A DNA stretch of 11,865 bases from a bacterium (GCA_027052755.1 JALUEN010000090.1:1-11865), one strand, 5' to 3'; counted from the stretch's first letter, positions 1 to 7,131 are shown. Translations and numbers: made by a program. The notes: generated by a model from the letters alone, not told the origin.

Positions 1-852
1 GAACTCAAAGGTGTCCCGATCAAACCTAGCCTCAAAATACACCTCAGGAGAGAAGTCTGGGAGGAAGTTCCTCTTATAGTCAGAGAACTTAAAGGCGTTG
101 TCCAAGATATTGAAGAGGATGGTCTTCAACTTCTCAAGGTCTGCAACGATCTTGGGCAAGTTAGGCTGAAATTCCCAGGAGAACTTTATCCCTTTCTCCA
201 TAGCTCGCTCTAGGAAAGTTCTCATTAGGTCATTGAGAAACTGGAATGAATCTACCTCCTCTAAGTTCAGTTTAGGCTTCTCAACGTGAAATTTCAGCCT
301 AGACTGAACCTCTACTAAGGTCTTTATCATCTTATTCGTCTCCGATTCAATAATCTTGAGGAACTCCCAGGTTACCTTCGGATCCGAGTAAGCCCCATCA
401 AGTAAGGTCTCAACAAAACCCTTGATAGTGGTTAGAGGCTCCATGAATATCTCAGTAACCTTCTCCAGGGTTTTAAGCGCATCCTCCTGAACCTTCCTTA
501 TCAAGGTGATATCCCTTAAAGCTATCAGCAGGTTTGGAAAGCCCTTTTTTAAGCTCACCACCACTATCTTCATCAGGAAGACCCTGCTTCCCAGGGGGAG
601 TATGAACTCATCCCGCTTAGGCAAGTCAGGAGGAAGCTCTAATAACGTCTCCAGCTTAGTCTTGAAAAGATCTTTTAGCTCATCCGGAAAGTCTCTTCTC
701 TTGAAAGCTCTCTCAAGGAAGGTCTCAGCGTTAGGGTTAGCGTATAACAGCTCGCCCTTAGGGGACAGTAGCATCACAGCTTCATCATAGTGATCAAAGA
801 GTCCCTTCAAGATCCCGAAAGATCTATCGGTAGTTCTACGTCCCCTTGTCAT
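1..852 (-). CDS. PAS-histidine-kinase-like signalling protein, 3' end beyond window; H-box histidine missing
   Basis: The reading frame is open from an ATG at 850-852 to the left edge (284 residues seen, C-terminus cut off). An SD-like AAAGGTGAG lies about five bases upstream. Residues about 12-118 look like a PAS sensor domain. Residues about 125-185 resemble a HisKA dimerisation helix pair (EPLTTIKGFVETLL at 138-151), and 242-257 match an N-box (N248, D251, N252, K255), the start of an HATPase_c domain. The position five residues before the conserved Pro139, where the phosphoacceptor His sits in HisKA, is Glu134 (GAG at 451-453). Autophosphorylation of the usual kind is therefore not expected. 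No membrane segment is seen, so it is probably cytoplasmic. It begins 94 bases after the nucleoside transporter gene; that gap holds only a weak palindrome. A kinase-related regulator or phosphatase-only protein is possible. The domain assignment is firm, the function is not. Confidence 0.85.
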   Translation of the reverse strand, partial: MTRGRRTTDRSFGILKGLFDHYDEAVMLLSPKGELLYANPNAETFLERAFKRRDFPDELKDLFKTKLETLLELPPDLPKRDEFILPLGSRVFLMKIVVVSLKKGFPNLLIALRDITLIRKVQEDALKTLEKVTEIFMEPLTTIKGFVETLLDGAYSDPKVTWEFLKIIESETNKMIKTLVEVQSRLKFHVEKPKLNLEEVDSFQFLNDLMRTFLERAMEKGIKFSWEFQPNLPKIVADLEKLKTILFNILDNAFKFSDYKRNFLPDFSPEVYFEARFDRDTFEF

Positions 853-946
853 AGATCTCACCTTTCACTGGCTTCTCTTAAGGCTTCTCCAGGTAGCTTC
901 AAAGCTCCTCTGAGAACTTCGCTTAGCTACCAACTAGCTATCTAAC

Positions 947-2500
947 TTACATACCACCGGTGTACAACAAACCGGCTATGGAAGCCACTAACAGGTTAGT
1001 AAGCGTGCCACCTAACACAGCGTATAGCCCAAGCTGAGATAGGGTAGGTCGTTTCTCAGGAGCAAGCGAGCTGATACCACCTATCTGGATAGCTATTGAG
1101 CTGAAGTTAGCGAATCCACAGAGCGCATAGGATAGCATTATCCTCGTCTTGAAGCTGAGGAAAGTGTAGTGAGCGGGGGTAATGCTAAAACTTAGATCAC
1201 CTATCCCAGGTAAAGCTAACGAGAAAACGTGGAGCTGATCAGGAAGGTTAAGAAGCCTCATCACATCTAGGTACTGAGTGTTCTGAAGCAGATGAGCTAG
1301 ATCCATGTAAGCTACAAACTCATTAATCACTACCTTCTCACCAATTAAACTGCCAGCGAGCACCGCCTCCTTGGCAGGGATACCAATTAACCAAGCTATT
1401 GGCGCCATCAGGTAGCCGAAGAGCTCCTGGAGGTTCATCACAGGTATGAAAGGCAGAAAGCTATGGAGGAGTCCAGTTACCCAACTGGTTCCAGCGTTTA
1501 ATAGGTGTATCAAGCTGATGAAGACAAGCAACATAGCACCAACGTTGAAAGCTAGGTACATACCGTCTGTAGCTCCTTTAGCAGCAGCATCTATCACGTT
1601 AGCCTCCTCTGGGATATAGTGGAGCTTAAGCTCACCTTTAGTAAGAGACTCCTCAGTCTCAGGCACGAGTATCTTAGCAATAAGCAGAGCACCAGGCGCT
1701 GCCATCACACTTGCCGACATTAGGTGTCCAGCTATCCCCGGTATATACTCATAGAGCATGCCAACGTAAGCAGCCATAACTCCACCAGCTACGGTAGCCA
1801 TACCAGCTACCATGACAGCGAAGACCTCAGAACGAGTCATCTTTCCAATATAGGGTTTTACCAGTAAAGGCGCCTCAGTCTGTCCAACGAAGATGTTAGA
1901 TGAGGCAACTAAGGTCTCTCCCCCACTGGTATCCATGAGGTAGAACACGATCCTAGCGATGGTCAGGATAATAAGCTGCATAATCCCTAAGAAGTACAGA
2001 ATTGATATAAGCGAGGAGAAGAAGAGGATGGTGGGAAGGATCTTGAAAGCGAAGTTATTAAGCGCAGGCTCTAGCTGACCAGTGTTGAAACTAGCGAATA
2101 AAAAGGCTATACCTTTCTCTGAGTAACTTAAAAGCCCAACGATAACGTCGTTCATGAACTTAAAGAACTGCACACCTATAGGTGTTCTGAGAACCAGGAG
2201 CGCAAATGAGAACTGAATCACTAAACCACCGATCAAAGTTCTCAAACTTATCGCCTTCTTATTCTGAGAGAACAGATAAGCTATAGCTAACATAGATGAG
2301 ATCCCAAGAAGCCCCCTTAAAACCCTATAAGGATCATGAAAGAGGTCATAGATGATCACGCTTAGATCTATTAAACCGAGGGCTATGAGTATCTTAAGGG
2401 CATGCTTATCAAGGAAATCACTCACAGGTTTCATTAAGTTATCAAACTTCTCCAGCATCTTCTCCCTTATTGTCTCAGTTCTCCTCTCCTCTGAAGTCAT
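947..2500 (-). CDS. Concentrative nucleoside transporter (CNT/NupC family)
   Basis: This is a 517-residue polytopic membrane protein of the CNT family, which imports nucleosides coupled to Na+ or H+. Family signatures are GQTEAP (206-211), NVGAML (319-324), NEFVAY (393-398) and CGFANFSSIAIQIGG (461-475). By comparison with the Vibrio cholerae CNT structure, Q207/T208/E209, E394, F463, N465 and S468 fall at the nucleoside-contact positions, so transport competence is likely. It is longer than typical bacterial members of about 400 residues. It carries an extra N-terminal stretch of about 62 residues (charged head plus one hydrophobic segment at 34-52) and about 35 additional residues between NEFVAY and CGFANF. 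An ATG is preceded by AAGGAGGT at eight-base spacing. The gene starts 30 bases after the CaCA exchanger stop, so the two are probably co-transcribed. Whether Na+ or H+ drives transport cannot be told from sequence. Confidence 0.93.
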   Translation of the reverse strand: MTSEERRTETIREKMLEKFDNLMKPVSDFLDKHALKILIALGLIDLSVIIYDLFHDPYRVLRGLLGISSMLAIAYLFSQNKKAISLRTLIGGLVIQFSFALLVLRTPIGVQFFKFMNDVIVGLLSYSEKGIAFLFASFNTGQLEPALNNFAFKILPTILFFSSLISILYFLGIMQLIILTIARIVFYLMDTSGGETLVASSNIFVGQTEAPLLVKPYIGKMTRSEVFAVMVAGMATVAGGVMAAYVGMLYEYIPGIAGHLMSASVMAAPGALLIAKILVPETEESLTKGELKLHYIPEEANVIDAAAKGATDGMYLAFNVGAMLLVFISLIHLLNAGTSWVTGLLHSFLPFIPVMNLQELFGYLMAPIAWLIGIPAKEAVLAGSLIGEKVVINEFVAYMDLAHLLQNTQYLDVMRLLNLPDQLHVFSLALPGIGDLSFSITPAHYTFLSFKTRIMLSYALCGFANFSSIAIQIGGISSLAPEKRPTLSQLGLYAVLGGTLTNLLVASIAGLLYTGGM

Positions 2501-2530
2501 CTAGGTCAACCTCCTTCCGCCCAATTTTCA

Positions 2531-3760
2531 CTAGTGTTCTCCTCTAAGAATAGACAGGACCTTGTTAATGAAGTCCCTCCAGTTTACCTTTAATATCCAG
2601 ATCACCGATAAAGCTATGTATATCCAGGCTACTATAACCCTTATCTCCTCACTTGGGTGAACTAGCTGATATGCGAACAAAAGAAATAATAGCAGAGCCT
2701 CCCACCAGGTAAACTTCAGATCAGCTAGCATAACCCCCGCTAGAAGTGATTGCGCAGCTGTCAGGAATATCTCATCTACCTGAACCCTGTCCAGAGCTAG
2801 AGAAGGTACGAGGTGTCCAACGCTCCAGATACTCGCTATGCCATAAACTAGTGGGATAAAGCCAACCAGAAGTGTCCACTGGTTAACCTTAGATGATACC
2901 AAAGCCCCGAAAGCGTCAGTGGTTAGTAACTTCCAAGCGAAGTAAGATGCTGCTATAAGTTCAGGTGCCTCAGAGGCTATCGGAGCTATCCACTGTACCA
3001 GTATGAACTCATCTATTCCAAACTCCCTCCCTATATGTATAAGTCCCTCAGAGAAAGGTTCTGCAGATAGGTATATGGATAAAGCAGCGAGAGCAAATAA
3101 CCCCCAGGTACTTAATCGTCTGTAAAATGTAGGTAAATTAGAGATGAGCTCAGTTGGCCCTCCTAAGCTAGGCTCCCTCTTCTCAGTTTTCAAGGTGAAG
3201 TACAGGTAAAGCCCAAATATGCTAAATAGTACTAATGTGTCCACTATGTGCAGGCTTCTCTTGAGAACTATAGTGAAGGAGTATATAGTAGCTAAGAGGA
3301 GCATGAAGACCTCCATAGCGTTCTCCTCAGACATCTCTACCCTTAACCTAGCCTTGGGATCCTTGTTCCTGAGGAAGTTTATCAGAACTATTAACCCCCA
3401 ACCCACACCGATAAGTATCCTGTTAGCACCTGTCATGTTGCTCGTAGCGAAATGTTTATAGGACTCAACGAAAGCAGCTTTATAGGAGAAGTATATATCA
3501 ACCGCGTACTCAGGGAGAACATTAACTAGGGCCAAGAGAGCTATAGCGAATCCTGGAGGTAGATCTAACTGCATTAACTCACAGCTCCAGGAGATCAGGA
3601 ACCCTGCTCCTATGATACTTAGACCTGCCCAAGTAGTTTCAATAAATGGATCGCTAGGCACTAGGTGAGCCATTCTGGCTAAGCTAAAGCTAAGGGGTGG
3701 TAAAATAGATAGGAAAAGTAATAATATCGCTATTAAGTTCCCCTTTCCCCTTGCGCTCAT
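2531..3760 (-). CDS. CaCA-superfamily sodium/calcium-type cation exchanger
   Basis: This 409-residue, strongly hydrophobic protein has about 10-12 membrane segments arranged as two halves. Each half carries an alpha-repeat of the Ca2+/cation antiporter superfamily. The first is around LPEYAVDIY (82-90) with TSNMTGANR (106-114). The second is around APIASEAPEL (259-268) with VSSKVNQW (288-295). The acidic residues that coordinate cation in this superfamily would be E84 and E267. The halves are joined by a charged cytosolic-looking stretch at about 190-215. The motifs depart from the textbook GNxxGSN form: repeat 1 keeps a GAN, and repeat 2 has SSK, with Lys291 where an Asn is usual. It is thus a divergent branch and the ion pair (Na+/Ca2+, H+/cation) is unknown. 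An ATG has GGAGG seven bases upstream. It sits 31 bases after birA and 30 bases before the nucleoside transporter. Confidence 0.85.
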   Translation of the reverse strand: MSARGKGNLIAILLLFLSILPPLSFSLARMAHLVPSDPFIETTWAGLSIIGAGFLISWSCELMQLDLPPGFAIALLALVNVLPEYAVDIYFSYKAAFVESYKHFATSNMTGANRILIGVGWGLIVLINFLRNKDPKARLRVEMSEENAMEVFMLLLATIYSFTIVLKRSLHIVDTLVLFSIFGLYLYFTLKTEKREPSLGGPTELISNLPTFYRRLSTWGLFALAALSIYLSAEPFSEGLIHIGREFGIDEFILVQWIAPIASEAPELIAASYFAWKLLTTDAFGALVSSKVNQWTLLVGFIPLVYGIASIWSVGHLVPSLALDRVQVDEIFLTAAQSLLAGVMLADLKFTWWEALLLFLLFAYQLVHPSEEIRVIVAWIYIALSVIWILKVNWRDFINKVLSILRGEH

Positions 3761-3791
3761 ATAGGCTCCTCCACTTCCTTGATAACTTTTT

Positions 3792-4577
3792 TTAATTGTA
3801 TATAATCCTCCTCACATCTAGTCCTAAGATCTCCAACTTCTCCCTTGAACTAGGTAAGTTTGTCTCTAGGATAAGGTATAGATGCTCAGCTTTTACGGTC
3901 AAACCCCTATATATCCCGCTCACTTCAGAGCTACTGGTGATTATTCTTACTTCCCTATCTTTAAGCGCATCCCTCTTAGAGAAGAGTTTCACGAGTTGAG
4001 CTAGCTCTCTAAAGGCGCTATCAGCCAACCTACTAATAATCTCCTCAACTAAAGTCTCAGATAATTCGCTTAGATTTAATTTAACATCAACAACCTCAGA
4101 AAGTGATATAGCGTTAGGGTTAAGTAATCTAACCTGTTCCATATCCCCCTCGGAAACCTTAACGTTTATCCCGATACCTATCAGAAACCTAGAGTTTCTT
4201 CCATGGCTTCTCCTCTCTATCAGGACCCCGCCAACTTTTTTTAGTTTCTCTGCTGAGACTAAGATTAGGTCGTTAGGGAAAACTAGTTTCAGGAGGTTGA
4301 GATTAAGTAGGTCATCTAAGGTTTCAGCAGTGATTAATCCGATAGCTAGTGGTAAATTCTCCATCGGTAACGTTAAAAGTTCCCCACTTAAACTGATGGT
4401 GAGCCACAAACCACCAGAGGGAGAAATCCACCTCCTGCCATATCTCCCCCTTCCTGATATCTGTCTCTGAGCCTGAACTACTATCACCTCATCTAGTGAG
4501 GAAGCCCTAGAGAGCTCCCAAGCTATCTCCTGAGTAGAGCTGATGGTCTCATAGCGTTTAAAAATCACTTTAGGCAT
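3792..4577 (-). CDS. birA: Biotin-[acetyl-CoA-carboxylase] ligase, catalytic type without HTH domain
   Basis: Biotin protein ligase makes biotinyl-5'-AMP from biotin and ATP and transfers biotin to the lysine of a carboxylase or decarboxylase carrier domain in the cytoplasm. The 261-residue protein has the family motifs in order: SSTQ (13-16), GRGRYGRRW (42-50, adenylate-binding loop), FPNDL (100-104, the usual KWPNDL), KKVGGVLIE (113-121, holding the conserved Lys) and GIGINV (134-139). A small C-terminal beta domain follows from about 210. There is no N-terminal winged helix, so it is unlikely to repress biotin genes. The Lys-Trp before PNDL is Val-Phe here, a mild deviation. The ATG lies seven bases after the tsaB stop, with its SD (AAAGGAGGT) inside the tsaB 3' end. 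Spacing is long, about 14 bases, which suggests translational coupling. Identification is secure; its target carrier protein is not in the window. Confidence 0.93.
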   Translation of the reverse strand: MPKVIFKRYETISSTQEIAWELSRASSLDEVIVVQAQRQISGRGRYGRRWISPSGGLWLTISLSGELLTLPMENLPLAIGLITAETLDDLLNLNLLKLVFPNDLILVSAEKLKKVGGVLIERRSHGRNSRFLIGIGINVKVSEGDMEQVRLLNPNAISLSEVVDVKLNLSELSETLVEEIISRLADSAFRELAQLVKLFSKRDALKDREVRIITSSSEVSGIYRGLTVKAEHLYLILETNLPSSREKLEILGLDVRRIIYN

Positions 4578-4584
4578 GCCCTGA

Positions 4585-5301
4585 CTAGGTTACCTCCTTT
4601 CCCTTTGCCAGCTCTGCGTCGCTTGGTCTGAGGTATATTCCCTTAACTGAGATTGGGTTAAAGAGAGGTAGCTCGTCATACGTGAAGACAGCATCTGCTA
4701 CACCCTTAGCTGAGGGTTCAAGCTCAATAACTGATAATGGGCTGAGATCGTTGTATATCTTAATTAATTCCTCCTCTCTCAAATTACCTGGATATATCAG
4801 GAGGTTAAAATCCCCTAAGGTCTCCTTTAGATCCCTGAGATCACTGAAGTTTACTAACCTCAACTCCCAGATAGGTTTCAAGTTCTCGTCCTCCATCACG
4901 AAAGCAGAGGAGTAAAGTTGCCTCTTTCTAGCATCATATAAGACTAACACCTTGCCTTCTAATTCAGATAGCTCAAGCGCTACGAGGCTTCTAAGGGTAT
5001 CAACAGCGAGAAGTGGTAAGTTAAGGGACCAAGCTAGAGCTTGTGTGAAGCTAAGTCCTATCCTAGTAGAGGTGAAGAAACCGGGGCCTCTAGAGACAGC
5101 CACAGCATCTAGATCCTTAAAACTCAACCTCAAGCCTCTTAGCAGGGTGTCAACTGAGGGGGCTAAGATCCTAGTGTGAAGGTATCCATGAAAAGTCACT
5201 TCCCCTAGCGAGATAGTCTCCCTTCCCCTGCGCTCGTATACACCACAGGAGCCAACTAGACCTGAACTCTCAACTGCTAGTATCCTCATGTACTGAGACA
5301 T
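4585..5301 (-). CDS. tsaB: tRNA threonylcarbamoyladenosine biosynthesis protein TsaB
   Basis: TsaB is the non-catalytic partner of TsaD in the TsaBDE complex that puts the t6A modification on A37 of ANN-decoding tRNAs. The 238-residue ASKHA-fold protein shows the N-terminal strand motif ILAVESS (7-13, with Glu where Asp is usual), the hallmark SRGPGFFTSTRIGLS (70-84), the segment YDARKRQLY (122-130) and the C-terminal YLRPSDAEL (223-231). Length is normal for bacterial TsaB. The ATG at 5301 is chosen because GGAGGT lies six bases upstream; the next ATG (residue 5) would be 18 bases from it. The His-rich metal motif of TsaD is absent, which separates it from that paralogue. It follows the WecA-like gene by 27 bases and precedes birA by seven, so it is in the middle of an operon. 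Confidence 0.93.
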   Translation of the reverse strand: MSQYMRILAVESSGLVGSCGVYERRGRETISLGEVTFHGYLHTRILAPSVDTLLRGLRLSFKDLDAVAVSRGPGFFTSTRIGLSFTQALAWSLNLPLLAVDTLRSLVALELSELEGKVLVLYDARKRQLYSSAFVMEDENLKPIWELRLVNFSDLRDLKETLGDFNLLIYPGNLREEELIKIYNDLSPLSVIELEPSAKGVADAVFTYDELPLFNPISVKGIYLRPSDAELAKGKEVT

Positions 5302-5328
5302 AGCGATACCTCCTTACGTCCTGAGCAT

Positions 5329-6360
5329 TCATTTAAACTTTACTCCAACGAAAACCCCTATTATGGAGAATATAATTGCCACCAGGTACAAGATGAGCAC
5401 TGCTTGAACTTGGTTGAACCCTATTCTGAGAAGCTGATGGTGTATATGTTCCTTATCCGCGGAAAATATAGGCTTTCTCCTGAGGAGTCTCCTTATGATA
5501 GCTAGAGTTGTATCCCCCAGAGGTATAGCGAAGATAAGGATAACAGGGGTGATACTGAACAAGGTAAATGTCTTCAATGGACCGAGTATGGATACAGCAG
5601 CAAGCAGAGCTCCAAGCTGAAGTGAGCCTGAATCTCCCAGGAAAACCTTCGCAGGGTAAAAGTTATGGGTTAGGAAACCCAGAGATGCTCCCACTAAGCT
5701 TAAGGTGATGAAACCAACGAACTCCCTACCTAGACTAAAGGATATGTAACTCATCGCAAGGCCTATGATTACTGATACACCTGCTAGGAGCCCATCTAAT
5801 CCATCTATTAAGTTCATAGCGTTCATTATAGCCACGAACCACAAGATGGTGAACGAGAAACTGAAGAAAGGAGAAAGGAATATAAATTTCCCACTAAGCC
5901 AGGGGAAGTAATTAGTGAGGAACTCAACCCTAAGTCCTAAGAACCAGGCAACGCTTCCTATCACTATCTGTCCAAGAAGCTTGAAGATCGGCTTAAGATC
6001 ATAGATATCATCTAGGAGCCCTAAAGCAAAGCTAGAGGAGATAACCCATAACAGTGATAGCGACACATCCCTGTATTCACCTGGATAGATCAGGATAGCT
6101 ATTAAAACGGATAACAGAACCCCACTGATAATCCCTATCCCTCCAGTTCTAGGGATAGGTTCTCTGTGTACTTTCCGCTCATCAGGTTTATCAAGTATGT
6201 TGAACTTGCGTCCTAAGTATATAGCTAGCTTTGTCCCTAGGAAACCTCCTAGGAAGCTGAGGATCGTAATGGATATTCCAAAAGCTAGCTCTGTTGTTCT
6301 CGTCAACATCATAAGCATCACTCTAGATGAAGGCTTCTCACTAAGAGAGTGTTCTCCCAA
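5329..6360 (-). CDS. WecA/TagO-type undecaprenyl-phosphate sugar-1-phosphate transferase
   Basis: This 343-residue integral membrane enzyme belongs to glycosyltransferase family 4 (MraY/WecA/TagO). The family transfers a sugar-1-phosphate, typically GlcNAc-1-P from the UDP-sugar, to polyprenyl phosphate on the cytoplasmic face to start surface glycan synthesis. Motifs: DKPDERKVH and PRTGG (57-74), the catalytic Asp pair D117-D118 in GLLDDIYDLKP, NLIDGLDG (183-190), FLGDSG (240-245) and the HIHH loop (305-308). HIHH points to WecA/TagO rather than MraY. About ten or eleven membrane segments are visible. The start is a TTG, the only possible initiation codon between the in-frame TAG at 6379-6381 and residue 14. 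AGGAGGG lies about 12-14 bases upstream, a long spacing, so a start at the GTG/ATG of residues 14-15 is possible. It is the first gene after the terminator and may have its own promoter, which I could not identify. Confidence 0.92.
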   Translation of the reverse strand: MGEHSLSEKPSSRVMLMMLTRTTELAFGISITILSFLGGFLGTKLAIYLGRKFNILDKPDERKVHREPIPRTGGIGIISGVLLSVLIAILIYPGEYRDVSLSLLWVISSSFALGLLDDIYDLKPIFKLLGQIVIGSVAWFLGLRVEFLTNYFPWLSGKFIFLSPFFSFSFTILWFVAIMNAMNLIDGLDGLLAGVSVIIGLAMSYISFSLGREFVGFITLSLVGASLGFLTHNFYPAKVFLGDSGSLQLGALLAAVSILGPLKTFTLFSITPVILIFAIPLGDTTLAIIRRLLRRKPIFSADKEHIHHQLLRIGFNQVQAVLILYLVAIIFSIIGVFVGVKFK

Positions 6361-6400
6361 GAGGTTAGGCTCTCCCTCCTAGTTCTTAAATAGAAGAATA

Positions 6401-6432
6401 AATAAAAAAGGGCGGAGGGTGTACCCTCCGCC
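6401..6432 (-). terminator. Rho-independent terminator after spoVS
   Basis: A perfect inverted repeat spans 6411-6432: nine base pairs, GGCGGAGGG against CCCTCCGCC, around a TGTA/TACA tetraloop. On the minus strand it is followed directly by a U-rich tract (CTTTTTTATT, 6410-6401). This is a textbook intrinsic terminator for transcription from the right. It lies 24 bases past the spoVS stop codon and 40 bases before the WecA-like start, so it marks the boundary between the two gene groups. Confidence 0.93.
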
Positions 6433-6456
6433 TGAGCGTCTCACGTGAAGTTAATG

Positions 6457-7038
6457 TTACTCTATAACCTTAACAATGAACCTTATAGCAGTTCTCTCCT
6501 CACCGTTGATGTTAACCTCAGTAAAGGCCGGGATGCAGACCAAGTCCATACCGAGAGGAGCGACATATCCTCTAGCGATAGCGATAGCTTTCACTGCCTG
6601 GTTAACTGCTCCGGCTCCTATCGCCTGTAACTCTGCCTTCTTGTGCTGTTTTAATACAGAGGCTAAAGCACCAGCTACCGCATTAGGCTTAGACTTACTA
6701 GAAACCTTTAGGATCTCCATATCTTCCCCCCCCTGTTCTCCGAGTACTGACATCCTTATTGCTGTTTTAGTCTCTCCATTTATCTCCACTTCAGCGAACT
6801 CAAAGATAGCTCGCAAGTCCATACCAAGAGGAGCGACGTATCCTCTAGCAATAGCGATAGCTTTCACTGCTTGGTTAACTGCTCCAGCTCCTATCGCCTG
6901 TAACTCTGCCTTCTTACCTTTTCTGAGGATAGTAGCGATAGCTCCACCCACTGAGGTTGGATTGGATTTGGAGGATACCTTTAGAATCTCTACGTTCTCC
7001 TGAAGAGCTGTCCCCTGTCTTTCCGTCATCTCTGCCAT
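6457..7038 (-). CDS. spoVS: Double-domain SpoVS (tandem stage V sporulation protein S domains)
   Basis: SpoVS is normally a single Alba-like domain of about 86 residues. In Bacillus it affects septation and coat assembly, and it also occurs in thermophiles that do not sporulate. Here 193 residues hold two complete copies: domain 1 at about 17-98 and domain 2 at about 108-190. They are joined by a short linker (99-107) encoded across a run of eight G. Both have EILKVSSKS, the identical core KKAELQAIGAGAV through GMDL (34 residues, 42-75 and 133-166) and the NGE..TAIR tail. Domain 2 begins at Met107, exactly where ordinary SpoVS starts. Domain 1 has 16 extra N-terminal residues. An ATG with AAGGAGG about 11 bases upstream follows a 93-base AT-rich gap that could hold a promoter, though none is clear. 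A strong terminator follows. Nucleic-acid binding is inferred from the fold. Internal initiation at Met107 could also yield a normal 87-residue SpoVS. Confidence 0.93.
   Translation of the reverse strand: MAEMTERQGTALQENVEILKVSSKSNPTSVGGAIATILRKGKKAELQAIGAGAVNQAVKAIAIARGYVAPLGMDLRAIFEFAEVEINGETKTAIRMSVLGEQGGEDMEILKVSSKSKPNAVAGALASVLKQHKKAELQAIGAGAVNQAVKAIAIARGYVAPLGMDLVCIPAFTEVNINGEERTAIRFIVKVIE
6541..6642 (-). repeat. 102-bp internal repeat, copy in SpoVS domain 2
   Basis: This segment encodes residues 133-166. It matches 6814-6915 at 97 of 102 bases by direct comparison. All five differences are third-position transitions that leave the 34 encoded residues unchanged. Confidence 0.95.
6718..6733 (-). 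promoter_or_regulatory. G8 tract acting as possible internal ribosome binding site before ATG of SpoVS domain 2
   Basis: On the minus strand eight consecutive G (6733-6726) are followed by AAGAT and an ATG (6720-6718). That ATG is Met107, which aligns with the normal first residue of SpoVS. G-rich SD sequences at similar spacing precede other genes here (AAGGGGGG before the gene at 8139, AAGGGGGAG before clpP). Internal initiation is therefore plausible. The run is also a slippage-prone site; see the findings. Confidence 0.5.
6814..6915 (-). repeat. 102-bp internal repeat, copy in SpoVS domain 1
   Basis: This segment encodes residues 42-75. It is the partner of 6541-6642, offset by 273 bases, with five synonymous differences. 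The flanking parts of the two domains are clearly more diverged in both DNA and protein. Confidence 0.95.
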
Positions 7039-7131
7039 CTCTATATCTTCCTCCTTGTAAGGGGTAGTGATCTCCTTTCTCTCCTTATTAAACTAAACTA
7101 ATTCTCAGATGATTATTTACGTTATTTCCCC

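Noticed and set aside
506..790. Plus-strand open frame of 94 codons near the left edge
   Set aside because: It lies opposite the PAS-kinase gene, whose domains are clear; its Ser/Leu-rich composition is typical of an antisense shadow.
895..906. Palindrome agcttcaaagct in the 94-base gap between the nucleoside transporter and kinase-like genes, extended by a partial outer stem
   Set aside because: The outer arms pair poorly and no U tract follows in either direction, so it cannot be called a terminator or operator.
3787..3793. T7 run after birA, considered as a terminator
   Set aside because: It is a run of A on the transcribed strand and has no hairpin before it; the next gene is only 31 bases away in the same operon.
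6476..7003. 175-codon open frame on the plus strand opposite spoVS
   Set aside because: It mirrors the repeated spoVS domains, has no SD or homology, and its length follows from the codon use of the minus-strand gene.
7039..7131. AT-rich gap before spoVS as a promoter or leader peptide
   Set aside because: A TTTAAT-like element is present but no matching -35 box, and the SD-like GGAG motifs have no start codon after them except that of spoVS.
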